Shown here piece after piece: positions 45,866 to 54,406 of a DNA stretch of 64,000 nt (position 1 is the first letter of the stretch; each line of letters begins with the position of its first letter). The notes beneath the pieces were generated by a model. The model was not told where the DNA came from and did not search any database. It saw only the letters and a program-made list of their open reading frames with translations. The DNA lies in the NCBI GenBank assembly GCA_943788835.1, contig CALSRU010000004.1, forward strand, positions 27,941 through 91,940, given 5' to 3'. The position numbers were made by a program, and so were the translations under genes. The DNA is from an uncultured Pseudomonadales bacterium. GTDB taxonomy: Bacteria > Pseudomonadota > Gammaproteobacteria > Pseudomonadales > UBA7434.

Positions 45866-46222
45866 CTACTCTCCTGTGTAAATACAGCCGGTTGAGCAGG
45901 TCTCTTTGAGTTCTATGCTGCTAAGCTGCGGCAGGGTTGGCTTTAATGCCTGCCAAATCCATTTGGCTAAGTTCTCGCTGGTTGGATTTTCCAGCCCTTT
46001 AATTTCGTTAAGGTAGTGATGGTCTAGCTGCTGATAAATGGGCGCAAAGTGTGCCTTCAGTTCCGAGTAGTCCATCACCCAGCCGGCGGCTGGGTCTAGG
46101 TCACCAGCCACTTCAATGCGCACCTGAAACGAGTGGCCGTGCAACCGGCGGCACTTATGGTCTTCGGGCACGTTGGGTAAGTGGTGGGCAGCTTCAAAAG
46201 AAAAGTCTTTGTAAATACGCAT
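45866..46222 (-). CDS. queD: 6-carboxytetrahydropterin synthase QueD
   Basis: Second step of queuosine/preQ0 synthesis: 7,8-dihydroneopterin triphosphate to 6-carboxy-tetrahydropterin. The 118-residue protein has the zinc-binding His residues in FEAAHHLP and RLHGHSF, the catalytic Cys in [11 protein letters not shown], and the C-terminal [12 protein letters not shown] typical of bacterial QueD. Zinc and Cys positions are intact. It stands alone before the tRNA pair. Confidence 0.92.
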   Translation of the reverse strand: MRIYKDFSFEAAHHLPNVPEDHKCRRLHGHSFQVRIEVAGDLDPAAGWVMDYSELKAHFAPIYQQLDHHYLNEIKGLENPTSENLAKWIWQALKPTLPQLSSIELKETCSTGCIYTGE

Positions 46223-46380
46223 GATAAATAAAATCGGTTAACCGCAAGGCGGGCAGGTGAGTGACGCCGCGCAGTATACCCTTTTTCGGAATAAGAGAGT
46301 CTGCATCCTAGCTTTAACGACTTGTGGCATAGCTTTAAAAACAGGCGTACTTATTGTTAGTTTTTTTAGGTGGTAAATGT

Positions 46381-46408
46381 TTGACAACACGAACATTTTC
46401 GGTAGAAT
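46381..46408 (+). promoter_or_regulatory. promoter for the tRNA-Val/tRNA-Asp pair
   Basis: A perfect TTGACA, a 16-base spacer and TAGAAT, followed by the GC-rich discriminator GCGCCCCTC, lie 16 bases before the tRNA-Val. The GC-rich discriminator suggests stringent control. Confidence 0.8.
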
Positions 46409-46424
46409 GCGCCCCTCTCAACGT

Positions 46425-46500
46425 GGGTGGTTAGCTCAGCTGGGAGAGCATCGCCCTTACAAGGCGAGGGTCACAGGTTCGATCCCTGTACCACCCACCA
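46425..46500 (+). tRNA. tRNA-Val (anticodon UAC)
   Basis: A 76-base tRNA with encoded CCA. Acceptor GGGTGGT pairs with ACCACCC. The anticodon stem CGCCC/GGCGA... region encloses TTACAAG, giving TAC, which reads GUA. D-loop TAGCTCAGCTGGGAGAG and T-loop GGTTCGATCCC are canonical. Transcribed with tRNA-Asp downstream. Confidence 0.95.
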
Positions 46501-46546
46501 TTTTTTACCGTATTTATCGTCACTCGGTAGTACGTTCAAGTCATAC

Positions 46547-46623
46547 GGACCGGTAGTTCAGCTGGTTAGAATGCCGGCCTGTCACGCCGGAGGTCGCGGG
46601 TTCGAGTCCCGTCCGGTCCGCCA
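46547..46623 (+). tRNA. tRNA-Asp (anticodon GUC)
   Basis: A 77-base tRNA with encoded CCA. Acceptor GGACCGG pairs with CCGGTCC, with discriminator G. Anticodon loop CTGTCAC gives GTC, reading GAC/GAU. T-loop GGTTCGAGTCC. It lies 46 bases after tRNA-Val without an internal promoter. Confidence 0.95.
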
Positions 46624-46796
46624 TTTCAAAGCTTCAAAGTCTTTTCAGCCCCTGTTAGTTAGCAACCTCTTGCCAATGCACGAGGAGCCGTAGACAAAGT
46701 TGAAGACATATTATTATTTCACCTTGTGCCTGTCTGACTTCAATCGCGCTGCAGATAGCGACGTACCGGACACCGCCTGATTCTACTAGCGTATTT

Positions 46797-47081
46797 ATGA
46801 ACGATGGCCAGAATTTAATAGGCGCTGATAGTCCTTCCTTGCTTTCAACGCCAGGTGTCCGCGACACAGATCAAGCGTTTGAGCAGGAGTGGTTATCCTG
46901 ATAGACGCTGCCTGTAGACACCAGAGCGTACAACTTTGTTTTTGCAGCGAGTGACCAGCCTATGCAGTTAGCTGACCTATCGGTAGATATTGGCTCATCA
47001 CCGATTCCTGTGCCGGCAGCGGTCTGGTTATTCGGCTGGGCACTGGCTGGTCTCACAGCTATTCGTAGAAAGAAAGACTGA
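46797..47081 (+). pseudogene. decayed PEP-CTERM-like protein gene
   Basis: From the ATG at 46797 one frame reads MNDGQNLIGADSPSLLST and on to EQEWLS, meets TGA-TAG (46899-46904), then continues in the same frame as TLPVDTRAYNFVFAASDQP and ends SPIPVPAAVWLFGWALAG...IRRKKD. The end is an intact exosortase-type sorting signal. No signal peptide or upstream half is present. The same frame surviving on both sides of two consecutive stops points to recent inactivation of a longer gene or loss of its 5' part. A good terminator follows at 47120. Confidence 0.7.
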
Positions 47082-47119
47082 TAGCAGAGCGTGAACCTGC
47101 CAACAGCAGTAGCAGTAAA

Positions 47120-47149
47120 ATAAGGGGCAGAGACTGGCCCCTTATTTTT
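47120..47149 (+). terminator. Rho-independent terminator after the decayed PEP-CTERM gene
   Basis: ATAAGGGGC, 8-base loop, GCCCCTTAT then T5. A perfect 9-bp stem 39 bases after the pseudogene stop. Confidence 0.9.
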
Positions 47150-47528
47150 GTGCGCTGGTTTTGGATGCGCATAACAAAAATCAGTTTGATTTAGAAAAGA
47201 CTAGGTCGCAATTGCATCCACGAACAAAAAGATGCTCTTGGCAAGACGGTTCTGTGTTCAAGTATTTTCGCTCTGCGATTGCCTCGCTCATTGCTTTACA
47301 CACCCTGTTGGCTGCGCAATTTTAATTTGCCGCTACTCAGGTCATTCCACTAACGGGCCTTAGTGCGCAGGTTTATCTGGCAGTAGTAGAACTAATTGTA
47401 CGCCGTCAGTCCTAGTTGAACCCGAACGGGTATTGTAATAAGAGATGGTTTTTTAATAGCAATATAATCAGTAATTTGAATTGTTTATTGTTAATGATTT
47501 TATCCAATGACTATGGCTGCACTGTCTC

Positions 47529-47555
47529 AATGGCAGACGTGCAGTCTGCCATTTT
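47529..47555. terminator. strong hairpin terminator, 10-bp stem
   Basis: AATGGCAGAC-GTGCA-GTCTGCCATTTTT: perfect 10-bp stem with T-run on the plus strand. It has no intact plus-strand gene to terminate, which supports the idea that the preceding debris was once a gene. Confidence 0.85.
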
Positions 47556-47604
47556 TAGTGAATAGGTTGGCGGCCTGAGGGGCGTTTAGGGTCAGCATAG
47601 CCAC

Positions 47605-47630
47605 CAATAAAAAGGGCCCCCGAAAGAGCC
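47605..47630 (-). terminator. probable terminator after the first minus-strand PEP-CTERM gene
   Basis: On the minus strand GGCTC, 6-base loop, GGGCC (one G-T pair) then CTTTTT, 22 bases after the stop of the gene at 47652-48287. Confidence 0.55.
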
Positions 47631-47651
47631 GCTGTTGGTATTGAGTAGCTG

Positions 47652-48287
47652 TTAGCTGAGATTGCGCCTCGCTACTAACAATCCGACTAGGGCCGAGCCA
47701 AATAGCCATAATGCGCCGGGCACAGGTATCGGGTCGCCCACAGCTGTGTTGGTTATAAGGGCCAAATCGCCATTAATATTATTGAAGGTGAAGTCATATA
47801 GCGTAGGGTCAAAGGTGCCTGTGGTATCTATTAATATACCCTCGCCTGAAAAGTCACCGGCGCCGGTACCAGTTTCACTCGGCGGCGTGATATCGGTGAT
47901 TGAAAATGTGAAAACGCTACCGATTAGTATTGGGTTGTCAATACCGACCAGATCGAAGCGAAAATCTTTTACGTCGACATTTGTTCCTGGAGTAATACCT
48001 GCGGTTACAAAGTCGCCGGCAACCGAAGTGATAAGCGCCGTTGAAATGTCGTTATCAAAGGATGGTGAAGGGTTGACGGCGCCAGAGGCAAAATCAATAA
48101 AATCGACACCGGCTTCAGTGCCCGACTCAATAACAAAGCCAAAGCTGGTGGCGAGTGTTACCGACCCATTCACTGTGGCTGCCGAGGCGCTTAGAGGAGC
48201 CAATAAATTAATAGCCAGAACGCCTGCAAGGTAGGCCAAGGGTTGACTGATTTTAGTAACGGACATTTTTAGTTTTTGGTACAACAT
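47652..48287 (-). CDS. exported PEP-CTERM-like protein
   Basis: A 211-residue protein with a signal peptide (LAGVLAINLLAPLSASA) and beta-rich body, ending in the tripartite signal PIPVPGALWLFGSALVGLL then ARRNLS. The conserved VPxPxxxWLFGSxxxGL plus Arg pattern marks it as an exosortase or related sorting substrate. The start may be the ATG eight codons in (MSVTKIS). The body resembles no family I recognise. It shares a tail type, not sequence, with its minus-strand neighbour at 48543. Confidence 0.75.
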   Translation of the reverse strand: MLYQKLKMSVTKISQPLAYLAGVLAINLLAPLSASAATVNGSVTLATSFGFVIESGTEAGVDFIDFASGAVNPSPSFDNDISTALITSVAGDFVTAGITPGTNVDVKDFRFDLVGIDNPILIGSVFTFSITDITPPSETGTGAGDFSGEGILIDTTGTFDPTLYDFTFNNINGDLALITNTAVGDPIPVPGALWLFGSALVGLLVARRNLS

Positions 48288-48352
48288 AACTACATCTCCA
48301 AAATTAATTATTATTAAATTTTAAATCTTTTTGCGACAGTAAATAGGGCTAT

Positions 48353-48542
48353 TTAGAAACGGTTTTCCGGAAGCCCTGCGCTCTTAGGCACTTTAGTTAC
48401 GTTGCCAGCTTTATCGTATTTTGCTAAGCCAATTACCTCTGCGATTACACGTTCTTTCCCATTAGAAGCGGGAAGCTCTTATTACGTTAGCTGCCGCTCG
48501 GTCTCAACGGATTCACAATACCCTTGTGAATCGATTAAAGCC
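48353..48542 (-). pseudogene. small coding fragment with double in-frame stop
   Basis: On the minus strand a frame reading RALIDSQGYCESVETERQL runs into TAA-TAA (48484-48479), then continues as ELPASNGKERVIAEVIGL, KYDKAGNVTKVPKSAG and LPENRF before its final stop. The residue pattern looks coding, but I recognise no family and see no start signal. It may be the tail of a lost gene between the two PEP-CTERM genes. Confidence 0.35.
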
Positions 48543-49169
48543 CTAACTTTGTAAGCGGCGCAACCCGAGCATGCCAGCCATTGCGGAGCCAAATAGCCAT
48601 GCTGCTGCCGGAACGGGTACGGTCATTGCAGCAAAAGTTGTATATCCAGAGCTCGCAGAGCCCTGCGCGTCTAGCACCACGCCTACCGAACCGCCGGCTA
48701 CGTTGTAGTGCCAAAATATATCAGTCGCTTCACCACCTTGATACGTTATGGTGCCCATCCCTGCATAATCGACAGACCCATTGGTATTTATGCCTGAGGT
48801 GGGAACCACCGCAATGAGACTATCGAAGGTGAGCAGCACATCGCCATAAGACATCAACGTGTCTCCTACGCCGATTGAAGCAATGTCTAAGTCGACAAAT
48901 GGGTTGGCATCAACAAAGCCGGTCGGTACTGCGCTGCCACCTGAATTCGATGCTAAAGTGCCTGACGCAGAAATAACTAGACCGTCAAGAAAGTTAAGCG
49001 GGTTTCCGGGCTGTGCAAATTGGACTCCCGCATTTAAACCGCCATCTAAAAACGTTGAGCCATTGACAAGAATTGTAGTATTTCCGGTGAATGCGGCGAA
49101 GGCGCTAGAGGCAGAAAACAAAGCAGCCGAGACCATCACTGTAAAAATAAAGCGTGTGATATTTTTCAT
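48543..49169 (-). CDS. exported PEP-CTERM-like protein
   Basis: A 208-residue protein with a clear signal peptide (FIFTVMVSAALFSASSAFA) and a Gly/Ser/Thr-rich beta body. It ends TVPVPAAAWLFGSAMAGML then LRRLQS, a textbook VPxPA-type C-terminal sorting signal. Like the others it should be exported, processed and probably attached to or released from the cell surface, perhaps into an exopolysaccharide matrix. It starts after a GGTGG-type ribosome-binding site. Confidence 0.8.
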   Translation of the reverse strand: MKNITRFIFTVMVSAALFSASSAFAAFTGNTTILVNGSTFLDGGLNAGVQFAQPGNPLNFLDGLVISASGTLASNSGGSAVPTGFVDANPFVDLDIASIGVGDTLMSYGDVLLTFDSLIAVVPTSGINTNGSVDYAGMGTITYQGGEATDIFWHYNVAGGSVGVVLDAQGSASSGYTTFAAMTVPVPAAAWLFGSAMAGMLGLRRLQS

Positions 49170-49960
49170 TTTTTTAAACCACCTTCAAAGTTCGAGTTAT
49201 TTCGACGATAAAACATTCGAGTGTTACACGACTAGATAGCAAGTACGCAACGGCACCGCTGGCTAAGGTAGCTACGACAATCACAGAACAACAGACAAGC
49301 GCGACAAAACGCGAAGGTCTCCAGGATAAGCCACAAAAAAGCTTTGCTGATGCGCTTCACCGGCCGCATTGCTTTGAGGCATTGCAACCACTCAGCCAGC
49401 AAGGCTTTTTTCGATTAAACATGAAACTGAACCGCCAGTTCAGGGGAGAACAGGCCGTCAGATAATCCAGCGTGCGGGCATACTTGTTTATATTTTAGAA
49501 TGCAAATCACGCGAGATCAGCCGAAGCATAACCCCGCTTGCGTATATATTCAACAATACAAAACGATCTTTGAACTAAATCAGCTATGTCGCCGGTCAAT
49601 CGGCTACTATTTAATCAGATTTGGGGTTTTCTGGCCTATCGGGCGGCATAAAGGGAGTGCTGAACAGGTGGCGGGTGCTGTTAGCACGAGCTCCACTGAT
49701 CATTCAGCTAACCTGGATTGCTAGAAGCCGTAACCGCTCTTGTTGAGGTAGAAAGCTCCCCTCGTTCTTATGGTACATTCCGTGGAGGGGTGAATTTTTT
49801 AAAAAACTGGATAAAAGTGATGCATGCCAATGCGCGGCATTACTCGAGCACCAGCGCAGAGGTCGAGAGGAAAAATGATTTTCCTCTCTGCTTTTAAAAA
49901 GTATCATCACCGGGCTTTTAAACGGTAACAATAAAATTCAAAAGGAGTAAGAAAGATATC
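49170..49960. other. long intergenic region with structured leader before an outer-membrane gene
   Basis: About 790 bases without a gene. The right part has CCCCTC/GAGGGG (49759-49791) and then a strong terminator (49865-49895), 65 bases before the next start. The left part contains short GC hairpins but nothing assignable. Confidence 0.5.
49865..49895 (+). terminator. Rho-independent terminator upstream of the beta-barrel gene
   Basis: GAGAGGAAAA, 4-base loop, TTTTCCTCTC, then TGCTTTT. A perfect 10-bp stem in front of, not after, a gene. It could end a short RNA from about 49740 or act as an attenuator. Confidence 0.75.
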
Positions 49961-50596
49961 ATGAGAAAAAAATATACACCGTATTTGATGGTTGGCGCAG
50001 CCCTTCTGCAGTCTGGCAGTGCAATGGCCGAGGGTTTGTCGTACACCTATTTACAGATTAGTGACCACTCCATTAGTGCTGGCGAGCAGGGAAAATATGA
50101 CATTGGAGGGTTCGTTGTCGAAGGAAGCTTGGCTATGGATGACCGGTTTTTTATTCGTGGGGCTTATCAGGACGGTTCTTACGAACAAAGTGGCGGTGAC
50201 ATCACTGGGTTTAGCTTCGGGCCTGGCGCGCGTGTATCGATAGGCGATACCACCGATCTAGTCGTTTCGCTGGTCTATCAAGATGTAATATATCAAGACA
50301 TACAAATTAAAAGTACAACCCCCGAAGCATTTCTCAATGGGGATGGTAATGGTGAAATTTGGGAGCTTGATGTGGCTTGCCGCGGAATGATCTCCAATAG
50401 CGTCGAGCTGAGTGCCGGGGCCAGCTATACCGATAGCAAGGTGGATTTTGATCAAGGCAAAGAGAAAGATTCTACGGTTGCATTAAAAGTAGGGGCTGCT
50501 TTTTATGCAACGCCTGCGCTGTCTTTGCGGGTTGATGTTAATGCTGATTCTGGTAGTGCAGAAGAGTTGCGGTTAGGCGTTCGCTTTAACCTCTAG
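49961..50596 (+). CDS. outer-membrane beta-barrel protein
   Basis: A 211-residue protein with a signal peptide ending SGSAMA and alternating amphipathic strands (FFIRGAYQDGSYE, GARVSIGDTTDLVVSLVYQD, LSLRVDVNAD), closing with the C-terminal aromatic signature ...LRLGVRFNL used by the BAM machinery. The length suggests an 8-10-stranded small barrel of the opacity-protein type. The cargo or role is unknown. A strong convergent terminator follows. Confidence 0.75.
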   Translation: MRKKYTPYLMVGAALLQSGSAMAEGLSYTYLQISDHSISAGEQGKYDIGGFVVEGSLAMDDRFFIRGAYQDGSYEQSGGDITGFSFGPGARVSIGDTTDLVVSLVYQDVIYQDIQIKSTTPEAFLNGDGNGEIWELDVACRGMISNSVELSAGASYTDSKVDFDQGKEKDSTVALKVGAAFYATPALSLRVDVNADSGSAEELRLGVRFNL

Positions 50597-50620
50597 CTTT
50601 ACTCAATTCGGTACGAGCGA

Positions 50621-50650
50621 CCACCGAGCGTTTAAAACGCTCGGTGGGTT
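50621..50650. terminator. convergent terminator hairpin
   Basis: CCACCGAGCGTT-TAA-AACGCTCGGTGG is a near-perfect 12-bp hairpin between the stops of the convergent barrel and sigma-54 regulator genes. The following T-run is interrupted (GTTCTTTG). Confidence 0.75.
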
Positions 50651-50674
50651 CTTTGTTTGCCTTATTTATACTTA

Positions 50675-52597
50675 TCATTGCTTTTTATAAGCACTTATAT
50701 CGATTCTATATTTCTTTATTCGTGACGCTAGTGTCGTAGGCTTTATCCCCATAAATTGCGCAGCACCATCTTGGCCATAAATTTTGCCGCCTGTCGCTTT
50801 TAATACATCAATAATGTCGGTTTTTAACTGTTGCTTGCGGTCAAGCTCGGTCACTATGGCCTGCGGCTGATGGGGTCGTTTCTCAACAGCTTGCGTTTTC
50901 TGATTAGTGGGCAGGTTATCAAATACTAAGTTTTCACTGGGTGATACTATCACTTGGCGTTCAATGATATTTTCCAGTTCGCGAATATTACCTGGCCAGT
51001 CGTAATTCATTAGCTGGTTGGTTTGAGCTAATGAGATTTTCATTGGGCCCTTGTTAAATTTTTTGACAGACTTTTCTATAAAGTGTATGGCGAGTAAAGG
51101 TATGTCTTCTCTCCTTTCGCGCAAGGGCACCGATACAATCGGGAATACATTTAAACGAAAATAAAGATCTTCCCGAAACAGCTTTTGTTCTACTAGCGTT
51201 TTTAAAGCTTGATTCGTTGCTGCAATTACACGAATATTTACTTTGCGCGTAGTTGCCTCTCCAACACGTTCAAACTGCTGCTCTTGCAGTACGCGTAGCA
51301 ACTTACTCTGCAGCTCTATGGGTATTTCGCCGACCTCATCAAGAAATATAGTCCCGCCATCGGCCAGCTCAAAACGTCCTAGGCGATCATTGATGGCCCC
51401 GGTAAAAGCGCCTTTCACATGACCAAAAAACTCACTTTCAAACAAGTCTCGAGGAATGGCTGCACAATTGACTCGAATTAACGGTCGGTGAGACCGCTCA
51501 CTGGCCTCGTGAATGGCACGGGCAATTAATTCTTTGCCCGTGCCCGATTCGCCGCAAATTAGTACGGTGGCATTTGTGGGGCTGACCAACTCAATTTGAT
51601 TGACTAAGTGCTGCACAGCAGAACTTTTTCCCACAATGTTTTGGTAATTAAAGTTATCGTTAATTTCTTCTTTCAAATATTCATTTTCTTGCTCAAGGCG
51701 CTGTTTGAGTGATTCGATTTCACGCAAGGCCCCCAGCAATTTTTTTTGTGAATGTTTTTGCTCGGTGACATCACGAAAAATAACTACAGCGCCCACTAAA
51801 TGGCCGTTATCTTTGATGGGGGTGCTAGTGTATTCCACTGGAAACGACGTTCCATCTCGTCGCCAAAATACTTCATCGACCACGCGATGAACTTCGCCGT
51901 CACAAAACGCAGCATAAATGGGGCAATCTACGCTGTGATAAGCATCACCCGATGAATGGGAGTGGTGTATTGTTGTATGAATGTTTTTTCCAAATAAGTC
52001 TTCCTTGGACCAGCCTAGTAATTCTTCTGCAATGGGGTTAAGAAAGGTGGTGCGTCCCTCGCTATCAACGCCATAAATGCCTTCGCCGGCAGCATTCAAA
52101 ATGAGTTGATTGTCTTGCTCTATCTCCTGAAAAACTCTTTCAACTCGGCGCCACTGGCTGATGCCCGACAAATAATGCTCATTGGCCTGCGCCGCCGCGC
52201 GGTTTCGATCAATGACTTCTTTGTCTTGAAAGCAAAAAACAATATGTTTATCGGGTTGGCAATTTTCATCTTTACTTAGGCTCGGCTCGCGCTTAGGGAA
52301 ACCACCAGCGATATATCCCGTCACTTCTACTTTTCGATGATGCTTGTCCTGTGGAGAGCGCAGCATCATTTCGGCACGCCAAGCTTTGCCTTTAGATAAT
52401 ATTTCTTGAGTGAGCACCACTAAGTCAGGAAATAACCCAGCAAAAAATTGGCTCAATGGCTGGTTGATTAATGCTTTGTTCGGGCTCCAAAAAGTATTTT
52501 GGGCGCTTATGTTCGCAAGCAAAATGGTGTCGGTCATCGGATCGACCAGCACTTGTGCAAGCGGTGAAGACATAAATATTTTTTGTTCAGTGGTCAT
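50675..52597 (-). CDS. PAS-containing sigma-54-dependent transcriptional activator
   Basis: A 640-residue bacterial enhancer-binding protein. A weak N-terminal PAS-like region (about 10-150) is followed by a clear PAS domain (about 180-300; [34 protein letters not shown]), a short coiled coil and the AAA+ domain with Walker A GESGTGKE, the sigma-54 contact loop GAFTGA and Walker [14 protein letters not shown] Fis-type helix-turn-helix ends the protein ([20 protein letters not shown]). It lacks a receiver domain, so activity is probably controlled through PAS ligand or redox sensing. It is divergent from the transporter/cyanase cluster, whose promoter region has a sigma-54 site and palindromes. 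The start may also be at 52657. Confidence 0.88.
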   Translation of the reverse strand: MTTEQKIFMSSPLAQVLVDPMTDTILLANISAQNTFWSPNKALINQPLSQFFAGLFPDLVVLTQEILSKGKAWRAEMMLRSPQDKHHRKVEVTGYIAGGFPKREPSLSKDENCQPDKHIVFCFQDKEVIDRNRAAAQANEHYLSGISQWRRVERVFQEIEQDNQLILNAAGEGIYGVDSEGRTTFLNPIAEELLGWSKEDLFGKNIHTTIHHSHSSGDAYHSVDCPIYAAFCDGEVHRVVDEVFWRRDGTSFPVEYTSTPIKDNGHLVGAVVIFRDVTEQKHSQKKLLGALREIESLKQRLEQENEYLKEEINDNFNYQNIVGKSSAVQHLVNQIELVSPTNATVLICGESGTGKELIARAIHEASERSHRPLIRVNCAAIPRDLFESEFFGHVKGAFTGAINDRLGRFELADGGTIFLDEVGEIPIELQSKLLRVLQEQQFERVGEATTRKVNIRVIAATNQALKTLVEQKLFREDLYFRLNVFPIVSVPLRERREDIPLLAIHFIEKSVKKFNKGPMKISLAQTNQLMNYDWPGNIRELENIIERQVIVSPSENLVFDNLPTNQKTQAVEKRPHQPQAIVTELDRKQQLKTDIIDVLKATGGKIYGQDGAAQFMGIKPTTLASRIKKYRIDISAYKKQ

Positions 52598-52677
52598 CAG
52601 TAAAAAAACCTCAGGGCTGGATGCGTTAGCGCGTTTGCTTGGCCTTAGGTCTTTCAATAATTATGCCAAACCCCAAG

Positions 52678-52715
52678 TTTTCGTTGTTTGCGCAACGAAA
52701 ATTCGTTCATAACGA
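52678..52715. promoter_or_regulatory. tandem palindromic activator sites (UAS)
   Basis: Site 1 is TTTTCGTTG-N6-CAACGAAAA (52678-52701), a perfect 9-bp inverted repeat. Site 2 is TCGTT-CAT-AACGA (52703-52715). Both share TCGTT/AACGA half-sites and lie about 80-115 bases upstream of the sigma-54 promoter, the usual distance for enhancer-binding protein sites. The divergent activator gene is the natural candidate to bind here. Confidence 0.7.
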
Positions 52716-52794
52716 TTTTTCGTGACTCATCTTCGCCGATAAGAAAATATTAATAATTCAATCATTTCAACGACTTAAAAAAATTTTTCGGGTT

Positions 52795-52810
52795 TGGCAC
52801 AGTTCTAGCA
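52795..52810 (+). promoter_or_regulatory. sigma-54 (-24/-12) promoter of the transporter/cyanase cluster
   Basis: TGGCACAGTTCTAGCA fits the sigma-54 consensus TGGCAC-N5-TTGCA with invariant GG and GC ten bases apart; one mismatch in the -12 element (TAGCA). It is 130 bases before the first gene and downstream of the palindromes. Confidence 0.75.
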
Positions 52811-52940
52811 TTAGCGGAGGGTGTGAAGCTAAGTTTTATTGTTATAGCCGCTGTTAATAGGCTTCACAGTAAACCGCTAGCAACCCAATCATTAAATCTT
52901 GCACTTTAGTAGTGCAATTAATTTTTAAGAGGCCTCTAAA

Positions 52941-54401
52941 ATGACCATTAATAGTTTGAACAACCCTTATGACGGTGATGCTTCGTTAAAGCACAACCAG
53001 CGCTGTGAATGCTCGGTCTGCGCTGCGCAAAAGCAATCACCCGTTATGCTTAGCGACGCTGAGCGCACGCGCTTAATGGAGCGCCAAGCTGATCAAATGC
53101 AGGTAAGTAGTGTGACCGATACGGCGCACAAAAAGCAGTTTGACTCTAGTGAGGACATGCTCGACCAAGCGGTTGAAAACGCGATTGTTCGCGGTATTTT
53201 TGGTCACAATGATATGCATCGCCGCACCTTTATGAAGGCAGTTGGCGGCGGCACTATGGCATCTGTATTGGGTACGATGTTGCCAATGGATTCCATCAAG
53301 GCTGCAGTGAAAGAGTCGTCGGGCCAGCTCGAAAAAACCAAGTTGAAAGTCGGTTTTGTACCCATCACGTGTGCAACCCCCATCATCATGGCGCACCCAT
53401 TAGGCTTTTATGAAAAATATGGTTTGGATGTAGAGGTCATTAAAACGGCGGGGTGGGCAGTTGCTCGCGATAAGTCGCTAAACAAAGAATACGATGCTTC
53501 GCATATGTTAACGCCCATGCCATTGGCAATGACGATGGGAGCGGGCTCTTCAGCTAAACCTTACATTATGCCCGCGGTTGAGAACATCAATGGCCAGGCC
53601 ATTGTGTTGCACAACAAACATAAAGATAAGCGCGATCCGAAACAATGGAAGGGTTTTAAATTTGGTGTGCCGTTCGAGTATTCCATGCACAATTTCTTAT
53701 TGCGTTACTACGTGGCTGAATTTGGTATCGACCCAGATAAAGATATTCAAATTCGAGTAGTTCCACCACCAGAAATGGTGGCTAACCTGCGCGCTGGCAA
53801 CCTCGACGGCTACTTATCGCCAGACCCATTTAATCAGCGCGCCGTATGGGAAAAAATTGGTTTCCTTCACATGCTGACTAAAGATATCTGGGAAGGGCAT
53901 CCGTGCTGTGCTTTTGCTTGTAGTCAAGAGTTTGCTATGACCAATCCTAATACTTACAGCGCCCTGTTGAAATCTATTGTAGATGCAACGCAATTTTCTT
54001 CAGACCCCGCTAACCGAAAGGATATTGCCAAAGCGATAGCGCCGAAAAATTATTTGAATCAGCCTATTCCTGTAATCGAGCAGGTGCTTACCGGTACGTA
54101 TGCTGACGGGTTAGGTGCCGTTAAAAAAGTTCCCGATCGTATCGACTTCGACCCGTTCCCATGGCACTCAATGGCGGTGTGGATTCTCACGCAGATGAAG
54201 CGTTGGGGCTATGTTGAAGGCAGCATCGATTACAAGAAAATTGCTGAGCAGGTGTATCTGGCTTCTGATGCGAAAAAGATGCTGACAGAGTTGGGTTACG
54301 GCGCGCCGGACAAAACCTATGAGAACTACACCATCATGGGTAAAGAGTTCGACTACAGCAAGCCCGAAGAATATATCGCAAGTTTCGATATTAAGAGATA
54401 G
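52941..54401 (+). CDS. ABC transporter substrate-binding protein, NrtA/CmpA type, Tat-exported
   Basis: A 486-residue periplasmic binding protein of the nitrate/bicarbonate/cyanate/taurine-type families. The ligand-binding body (about 125-480) has KVGFVPITCATPIIMAHPLGFYEKYGLDVE, FKFGVPFEYSMHNFLLRYY, LDGYLSPDPFNQRA and a GHPCCAFACS motif. A twin-arginine motif MHRRTFMK with hydrophobic segment sits at residues 93-110, behind an unusual 90-residue N-terminal extension carrying CxCxxC at residues 22-27 (RCECSVC). So export is probably through Tat, encoded downstream. The permease starts 5 bases after its stop. Cyanate is the favoured ligand because cynS follows, but nitrate or a nitrile-like compound is possible. 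Confidence 0.85.
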   Translation: MTINSLNNPYDGDASLKHNQRCECSVCAAQKQSPVMLSDAERTRLMERQADQMQVSSVTDTAHKKQFDSSEDMLDQAVENAIVRGIFGHNDMHRRTFMKAVGGGTMASVLGTMLPMDSIKAAVKESSGQLEKTKLKVGFVPITCATPIIMAHPLGFYEKYGLDVEVIKTAGWAVARDKSLNKEYDASHMLTPMPLAMTMGAGSSAKPYIMPAVENINGQAIVLHNKHKDKRDPKQWKGFKFGVPFEYSMHNFLLRYYVAEFGIDPDKDIQIRVVPPPEMVANLRAGNLDGYLSPDPFNQRAVWEKIGFLHMLTKDIWEGHPCCAFACSQEFAMTNPNTYSALLKSIVDATQFSSDPANRKDIAKAIAPKNYLNQPIPVIEQVLTGTYADGLGAVKKVPDRIDFDPFPWHSMAVWILTQMKRWGYVEGSIDYKKIAEQVYLASDAKKMLTELGYGAPDKTYENYTIMGKEFDYSKPEEYIASFDIKR

Positions 54402-54406
54402 AGACC

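Larger units (their letters stand above)
47150..47651. other. region with coding debris between PEP-CTERM-like genes
   Basis: No intact gene. From a GTG at 47254 a frame reads a signal-peptide-like VFKYFRSAIASLIALHTLL then AAQF, stops at TAA (47323), and reopens as FAATQVIPLTGLSAQVYL before another stop. This may be the remains of an exported-protein gene, or chance. A strong terminator ends the region (47529-47555) and a weaker one on the minus strand serves the next gene. Confidence 0.4.
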
